DNA of 64,000 bases from Anastatus disparis (lineage: Eukaryota > Arthropoda > Insecta > Hymenoptera > Eupelmidae): the NCBI GenBank assembly GCA_017163975.1, contig JAFFSR010000249.1:2652001-2716000 (forward strand). The letters are read 5' to 3'. The notes under the pieces are model-generated. The model was not told the DNA's origin. It saw nothing but the letters and a program-made list of their open reading frames with translations, and made no database searches. Made by a program: the position numbers and the translations under genes. This document shows, in pieces, positions 58,556 through 64,000 of this stretch (the first letter of the stretch is position 1; every line of letters begins with the position of its first letter).

Positions 58556-58735
58556 ATTTTTCACCTAGAGCGAGTAAAAATAAAGAACTCCTGTTTGGCT
58601 TGGATGACAATTCACATAAAATTAAAGTCATTCTTCATTTACTCTCGAGGTGAAAATACAAATTTTCCAACAAGAGGCCAAAAATACCATATTCTATTTT
58701 CGACGACAGGAGAAAATATGGTACTTTTGGACTAG
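58556..58735. repeat. Two adjacent short hairpins in the hAT gene's first intron
   Basis: TTTTCACCTAGAGCGAGTAAA pairs with TTTACTCTCGAGGTGAAAA (58556-58664). CCAAAAATACCATATTCT pairs with AGAAAATATGGTACTTTTGG (58678-58731). Likely MITE remnants. Confidence 0.55.
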
Positions 58736-59530
58736 GTATTAAAAAAGCAATTAGATGACATTGTAAAAAAGTGAACACAACATTTTATTCTGTGTTTACT
58801 ATAACAGATAAAATTTAGTATTATTGTCACCTACCAACATGGCTGACCTTTTTTTCTGATAAGGTATACAACTTTAATATAAATAATGTTCAATTTTATA
58901 TATCCATAAGAGAAAATTTATCATTGAACAAGATATTTATTGAAACATGATACTTGATATTTCATCTAAATATTAACTTTATATTTGAATGTACTGTCAT
59001 AAAAAACACCAAAATTTTTTTTCAATTCATACCATTAAATATTGACCTTATCAAGGTATTTTTAAAAAAGTACAATTTTTACATTTTAAATTTTGTAAGT
59101 CACAATAACAATGAATAAATTAGTTAATTTAATAACATATACATATAAAAACAATAACCTTTAAATGGCGATAAAAATTTGATGAAACTTTAAGATTTCC
59201 ATGAATAATTTGGTTACAAGTCATGCATTTTGCTATGATTTTATCGCCATTTGATTTCGTCAAATCTGCTTCGAAAAATTTTCCATCCAAATAACAAGTT
59301 TTACAGCAGACATCTAACATTTCTTTTTGCTCATCACTTAATGAAACAGAAGGCGCCGTTGAAACATTTGTAATTCCTGTAGAATTACTCAATCGTGATA
59401 ACTCATAATGGGTACCATTATTTGCTGTCCCCTGACTTCCATCATCATGTAATGGTTCACCATCTATACCAACTCTTAAACTAGCTAGCAATTTATCTGT
59501 TTTATCCACTGAATTTTCTTCACTGTTCAT

Positions 59531-60525
59531 TTTAAATCCTTAAAGTGAACAACAAAACAATGAATAACATAATAAAATACAATGTATTTATGGGTTTATT
59601 GATCCAGTAAGAATGATTTGAGAATTTATTTTATAAATAATATTCCTAAAATTAAATTTTTACGAGGTCTAAAATTTGTAAAGTATGAATTTAATTATAA
59701 TCTTTTTAACGAAAATTAAATTTTACAAAACCCAACTTTGTTAGAAAAATACATAAACATTAATTTCATGCACTATCTGTGCATTTGACATCAAGTCAGT
59801 CCCGCGAATTTTTCTCTATACATATCTAGTACCTTAATTTACATATAGGAGGCGCGGACGCCCTTCATATATATACACTTCTGTTTCATTAGTTCCGTTG
59901 CATGTACCGTCATGAAATCAATTCACTCCCGTATAATTTTTTTATATGCCTCTTATGGGAGGTATATACCGTCGCTAAAGAAGTTTCACTTCAAAATAGA
60001 AAATTTATAATGACGTTATTGAGAAAAGTACGGAATTCCAAAGTAAAAGGTTATGTTATACAGATATCTGCGTTCCCTAATTTTTTTAAAAAATTGTCAG
60101 CCAGTTTTATGTTATTGTACAAAGATTTGCATTTATATTAATTGCGGTAATAAAATAACTGGTGGTCTATAAATTATTCTTTCAGTTACAGATTAATCAT
60201 ATATTTTCATACACAAAACATATACAAAAAATTTTATAGGTCTAAATCATAAAAGTGTTAAAATGAGACAATGTGAATTAAAAAATTTTTTTTTTTATTA
60301 TGAATTGTTTAATGAATTCCGTAATGAATTGTTTTCTCGAATACTATAAACTTTAGATAAATACTTAAAACAATAATTGATGTTAAATAAATAACACATT
60401 TTGCAAATTATAATATGAAGATATTTGAGTTCATCTAATTGGTGAAATAATATAATTCAATAAAAAAATGTTTTTTTCATGTTGAAAACACGTTGTTAAA
60501 AAAAAACCAATAATGGAAAAAATGC
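59531..60525. other. AT-rich spacer upstream of the degraded hAT gene
   Basis: No gene supported. One less AT-rich patch (59790-59960) contains GGAGGCGCGGACGCC. The open frame at 59902-60141 has no recognisable domain and I do not regard it as a gene. Confidence 0.35.
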
Positions 60526-60831
60526 ACTAAAAAGTATTAAACAAATTAATTAAGTTTCTTAAAATTACTTTTATACAGTTTCATTGCAATAATCAAGATA
60601 AAATTTTACAACAAAAATTATAAAAGAAAAGGGTGTGCACTGATTTTCAGTAAATCTAATAATAATTTCAATACTATCTTTAATAATTTCTTAAAAAGAT
60701 TTTAGAAAAAATTTCAGCAACCACACTTTTCTTTTTAAATTGTTGTTGTAAAATTTTCTATTGATTATTGCAATGAAACTATATAAAAGTAATTTTAAGA
60801 AAGTTAATTTATTTATTTTATACTTTTTAGT
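60526..60831. repeat. 306-bp foldback sequence
   Basis: Arms of about 110-125 bp (60526-60650 and 60722-60831) are inverted copies beginning ACTAAAAAGTATAAA, with CTTAAAATTACTTTTATA and TTTCATTGCAATAATCAA inside. No target duplication recognised. Confidence 0.75.
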
Positions 60832-61039
60832 CTATTTATTCAATTATTGTATTTTATTTTTAAAGCATGTTTTTAAAATTTTGTATTTTCTATTTTTAAG
60901 TTAAAATTGTTTTTATTATCATTTAGAGTTACATTGCAACCAGACTTTTCGAAGATTACAGTCAGGTACATCCGTTATCGGCGACTTGGTACTCCAGTTC
61001 GACCTCTTCATCCTAAATCATTATTATGCATTATAGATT

Positions 61040-61285
61040 CACTTTCAAACCTCGAATTAGGTTTTAGCAGCCCCGAAATCCCCCGGGGAACCCGCCTCGA
61101 CCCAGAGAAAGCCTCCCCACTTGTACTTCCTCGGAGACGACGTCCATGCGTATTCTGGACAACGTGCATCACTTTGTGGCAATTGTTTGATCTCAAATTC
61201 GGTTTTGGCAATTCTGAAAACCCCCGAGAAACTCGCCTCGACCCAAAGAAAGCCTCCCCATTTATACTTCCTCGGAGATGACTTT
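61040..61285. repeat. GC-rich direct duplication, two ~95-bp copies about 142 bp apart
   Basis: The phrase CGCCTCGACCCARAGAAAGC followed by CTCCCCAYTTRTACTTCCTC and GGAGAYGAC occurs at about 61089-61140 and 61231-61280, preceded in both by TCRAATTMGGTTTTRGCA. It is much more GC-rich than its surroundings. Open frames exist on both strands but none has a recognisable domain. Confidence 0.7.
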
Positions 61286-61429
61286 TCACACCCATTATCA
61301 TTGATCTGGATGTCCAAGTACCAAAATGGCAACTGATTATTGTATTGTCATCCAAGACCAAAGTCTATGCCAATTGTCAAAATTTATATCTGTCAAAAAG
61401 TGCCTGAAATCGAGCGCGCAAGATTTGAT

Positions 61430-62027
61430 TACAAACAGACAAACAAACAAACTGACATGAAGGCGAATATAAGAAAAGCGTATATAAAAAAATTATATTT
61501 ACCTACGTTAAGTCTGCTTTAAGACTAATTGTCTTTCGTTTTTCATGACAAAAACAAGTAAATTGAATTTGAGAAAATTTCTATAAGTTACTTAAATTTA
61601 TGAAAAAGTCAATATAAATTGTCATTTTTGCAGAATTATGAAGATTATGATTATTTTCTCGGGAATTATAAAGTTATGGAAATTATTTATGAAAACGTTT
61701 TCGATTGGAAAATTTGTGATTATTGCAGTTAAATTTTGTTACATCATCATCAGTTATATCCTCGTTAAAATGCCCCGAAAATTCCTGAAAGAATCGGAAC
61801 AAATATTTTTCCGGTCTTTAAAGAATGTTTAAGAATTATGATGAAATGAAAATTGATATATGTTTTAAGTTTTCGGACATTGAAATTTCAATTATAAGCC
61901 GTTACTCATAAAATTTGGAAAAGTCTATTGTATGCAACTATTTTTCGAGTGATTCAGTTGTAATTTATAAAATTGTGAATTCGGGTGATTCATTATGTTT
62001 ATTTTCGTAATATTTATCTGATGCTGG
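61430..62027. other. AT-rich spacer
   Basis: Begins after an (ACAA)n-like run (61431-61452), which could be the tail of a non-LTR element. No gene supported. Confidence 0.35.
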
Positions 62028-62985
62028 AGCTGCAGCAATCGAGTTTTGCTTCTTTTATTTCATTAATATCATTTTAAATTCGTAAATTAATAGTATATTG
62101 TGTAACGAGTAAGGTTTAGTTGACTATTGCGCACGAGGGCAAGTTGGCGCACGAGCGTAGTGAGTAGCGCCATTGCCCGAGACTCTCTCTCTCTCATATC
62201 TGCCGTACGACTGACTCGCAATAGTATATTTCAATACTTTTTGGTACTATTATTTGTAATTAAATTACATACTTTTAGTTCACCAATTTCACGTATATAC
62301 GGAATAATTACGATTTAGTTGATGTAAAAATAATACAAGAATAGATGATACGATTTACTTTGTCAGAGGTTAAAGCGAGATAGAGTATAAAATTCATCAC
62401 ATGGTCGATGAGATACAGTATGAGGGCGCTGCGCTTGTATAAACCTTTGCGATTTTACATTAATTAACGCTTTTGCGTGACATTATTTTACAGAATGTAA
62501 CGTATTTACGTGATTTAATACAAAATAATATTATACATAGCTGTGAAACACACGCCCTCAAAAAACAACACACGCAGCGCGCGCTATTAGCTACTTACTA
62601 CCCCGAAAACGCATGCGCTATAGGCCACTTACTCAGCACGGATGAGAAAAACAAATATAATGACTTGTCCGCACTAAAGCTATGTTAATACAATAATTTT
62701 TGTTAAAATAAAAAATCATTTAAACTTGTAAATTTTTTATGAACTTGGATTGGAAATTATATCAAGCTCGACGAACCTAATCTTAAAATACGTTACATTG
62801 AAAGTTTGTATTATTACTTTTTATGTAGTATTTTCGTGGGTTTCTTGAGTTGTCCGCACTCGAGTTGAATCTTACAAATTTTTTCTTTGTCGCAAAAAAA
62901 TGTTATTAAACGCATTGTTTATTCATAACTTAGGATTGGAAATATTATTAGAAGACTGGAAGCTTCGTCATGTTCTTAAAAATAA
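62028..62985 (+). repeat. Second copy of the Polinton spacer segment, interrupted
   Basis: 62028-62087 (GAGCTGCAGCAATCGAGTTT) and 62646-62985 (AACAAATATAATGACTTGTC, both TTGTCCGCACT motifs) match 2143-2560 in order and orientation. The 62088-62645 stretch is absent from the first copy. The insert has loosely inverted ends (GTGTAACGAGTAAGG versus CTTACTCAGCACGG) and a GCGCACGAG-rich start; no duplication is clear. Confidence 0.75.
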
Positions 62986-63105
62986 AAATAATGTTATCTA
63001 ATTTTAAAAATAATATTAATCTGAATAATATATCCTCATCAGAAAAGTTATTGTAATTTATATATTTTTGGAACCTTTCCAATTTCATGTGTACCACCAT
63101 GGTAT

Positions 63106-63490
63106 TATATGGGGATATCCACCCAACTTTAAATTCTCTAGTAACAGGTCATTATTCAAACTAGGTTATAATCTTTTGTGCTATCCTGTAACTCTATTTC
63201 TGATGTATTTTGTAAATGTGCCACAAACAGCGCAGCAGATAATTCTATAAAAAGTAAATTTACACATAAGATAAATTACGGTAATTTTTTATGTGTAAAA
63301 ATGAATGTTTCATAGAAATATCTACTGCGCCGTATGTTAAACATTTACAAAATACATTAGAAATAAAGTTACAGGATAGCACAAAAGATTTGAACCTAGT
63401 TTAAATAATGTGCATCATGCGGTAATCCAGTAACAGCTGTAATATGACCTGTTACTAGAGAATTAAAAGTTTTGAGGATATCCCCATATA
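63106..63490. repeat. ~385-bp foldback sequence with asymmetric right arm
   Basis: Left arm 63106-63245 and right arm about 63315-63490 are inverted copies (TATATGGGGATATCC, CTCTAGTAACAGGTCAT, CTTTTGTGCTATCCTGTAAC). The right arm carries about 37 extra bases (63406-63445). The loop has its own TTACACATAA hairpin. Confidence 0.8.
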
Positions 63491-64000
63491 TCAAAAAATA
63501 TGATTATGACTTCTTCAGATTCTTTATGAATTTCTAATATATTGAATAGTGTTTTTTGAAGGGCATATCATAGTATTAATTAAATTAACTTATTAATAAA
63601 CTGAAAAATTTCCTAGTATTAATAAATCAGTGCGATTTATTGTATTTATTCACAAAAAAAATTTATAGCTTAGTTGTGTAAAATGGCCTTATTTCGGGCG
63701 TATATTTTTTTATAACTTCAAAATCGTTACTGAGAATCATAAATAATTTTCACGGTATTTTATTAATAGCAGGTCGTATATCTCTATCCTTTTATAATAA
63801 AAAAATTCAATTTTCTGCAAAACCTTATGATTGTAGCAAAAAATAAGAAGAAAGCCCCATCTCGTATAATAAAAAGCAATATTTTCTCTTATGAGAAAAA
63901 ATTATTTTTATCGTTTTTTTTCAAAGAAAACTTTGAAAAACTGAATTGTCCATCCAAACCTCGATATTTTATGTTTTTCAAGGTTTTTTTTCAAAACGAA
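63491..64000. other. AT-rich right edge
   Basis: No gene, repeat or motif that I can support. Confidence 0.4.

Larger units (their letters stand above)
55384..59530 (-). pseudogene. Second hAT transposase gene, spliced and degraded (BED-finger type)
   Basis: Exon 1 (59530 to about 59162, ATG 59530) has an acidic N-terminus and a BED-like finger (CMTCNQIIHG…FYRHLK). Its donor joins an exon at about 58469 (acceptor TTTTTAG; KHEDKLQSYQQYKKF, then FLLRNQLFLRLVED). The next exons include 57716-57387 (RKFQLDINDLTKRSTDGGLI, NRRFLGVTAHWV) and about 57340-56890 (VTDNGKNYVKAF), the latter split by the MITE at 56937-57142. Then come an acidic segment, a VITRWNSTYDA box near 56210, and the C-terminal dimerisation region (PSSAPIERLFSYATLMN) ending at 55384. 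Stops near 57283, 56412, 55900 and 55815 kill it. hAT family is clear; exon limits are approximate. Confidence 0.8.

Noticed and set aside
60907..61361. A 124-aa plus-strand and a 117-aa minus-strand frame
   Set aside because: Both are open only because the duplicated GC-rich block lacks stops; neither has a recognisable domain.
1..64000. tRNA and rRNA genes
   Set aside because: No cloverleaf with internal A and B boxes or conserved rRNA segment was noticed, though a covariance-model scan could not be run.

Overview
This window looks like a transposon-dense, AT-rich piece of an arthropod (most likely insect) nuclear genome. The evidence is spliceosomal GT-AG introns, Gypsy, hAT, Tc1/mariner and Polinton families typical of insects, long TA microsatellites, and no bacterial gene organisation. 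I could support no ordinary host gene; every recognisable coding region belongs to a mobile or virus-like element. The species cannot be named from the sequence.

Region 1 (1 to about 18,200) is a decayed Polinton/Maverick (adintovirus-like) element that runs off the left edge. It carries a partial structural-type gene, a phospholipase A2-like domain fused to an adenovirus-type protease, an FtsK/HerA-like packaging ATPase, a DUF8207-like protein, a short fibre-like protein, a chromodomain integrase, a conserved small protein, a protein-primed family B DNA polymerase, a DIQGF-type gene and a small spliced gene. Most are broken by stops or frameshifts. The polymerase gene is split by a 5.5 kb Gag-only LTR retrotransposon (9398-14913) whose 847-bp LTRs are almost identical. 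The Polinton decayed, but this insertion is young.

Region 2 (18,200-27,400) holds low-complexity DNA, a roughly 160-bp minisatellite (20.7-21.9 kb), a diverged LTR plus 3' end of a relative of the Gag-only element that itself carries a 664-bp foldback element, and a 2.7 kb Tc1/mariner-type element with long inverted repeats and internal direct repeats.

Region 3 (27,495-36,594) is a minus-strand Ty3/Gypsy retrotransposon with damaged gag and pol. Its 3' LTR was hit by a probable solo LTR, which contains a TTAA-flanked MITE, and then truncated by a deletion that also removed most of the integrase.

Region 4 (36,800-45,050) contains a DNA transposon with an SDG/HGKGACDG-type transposase, a Mutator-like fragment with repetitive inverted ends, several MITEs, an 81-bp tandem repeat and a large ACATTTCATGTCAA-type minisatellite.

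Region 5 (45,059-53,167) is a nested series: a long-TIR element contains several MITEs. One Tourist-like MITE was split by a 5.3 kb hAT element with an apparently intact 849-residue transposase and a perfect 8-bp duplication. That hAT in turn holds a 498-bp CACGTG-rich foldback.

Region 6 (53,170-64,000) holds a 90-bp tandem repeat, a second, spliced but degraded hAT transposase gene with a TTAA-flanked MITE inside an exon, an inverted duplication, foldback elements and, near the right edge, a second copy of a Polinton segment split by about 0.56 kb.
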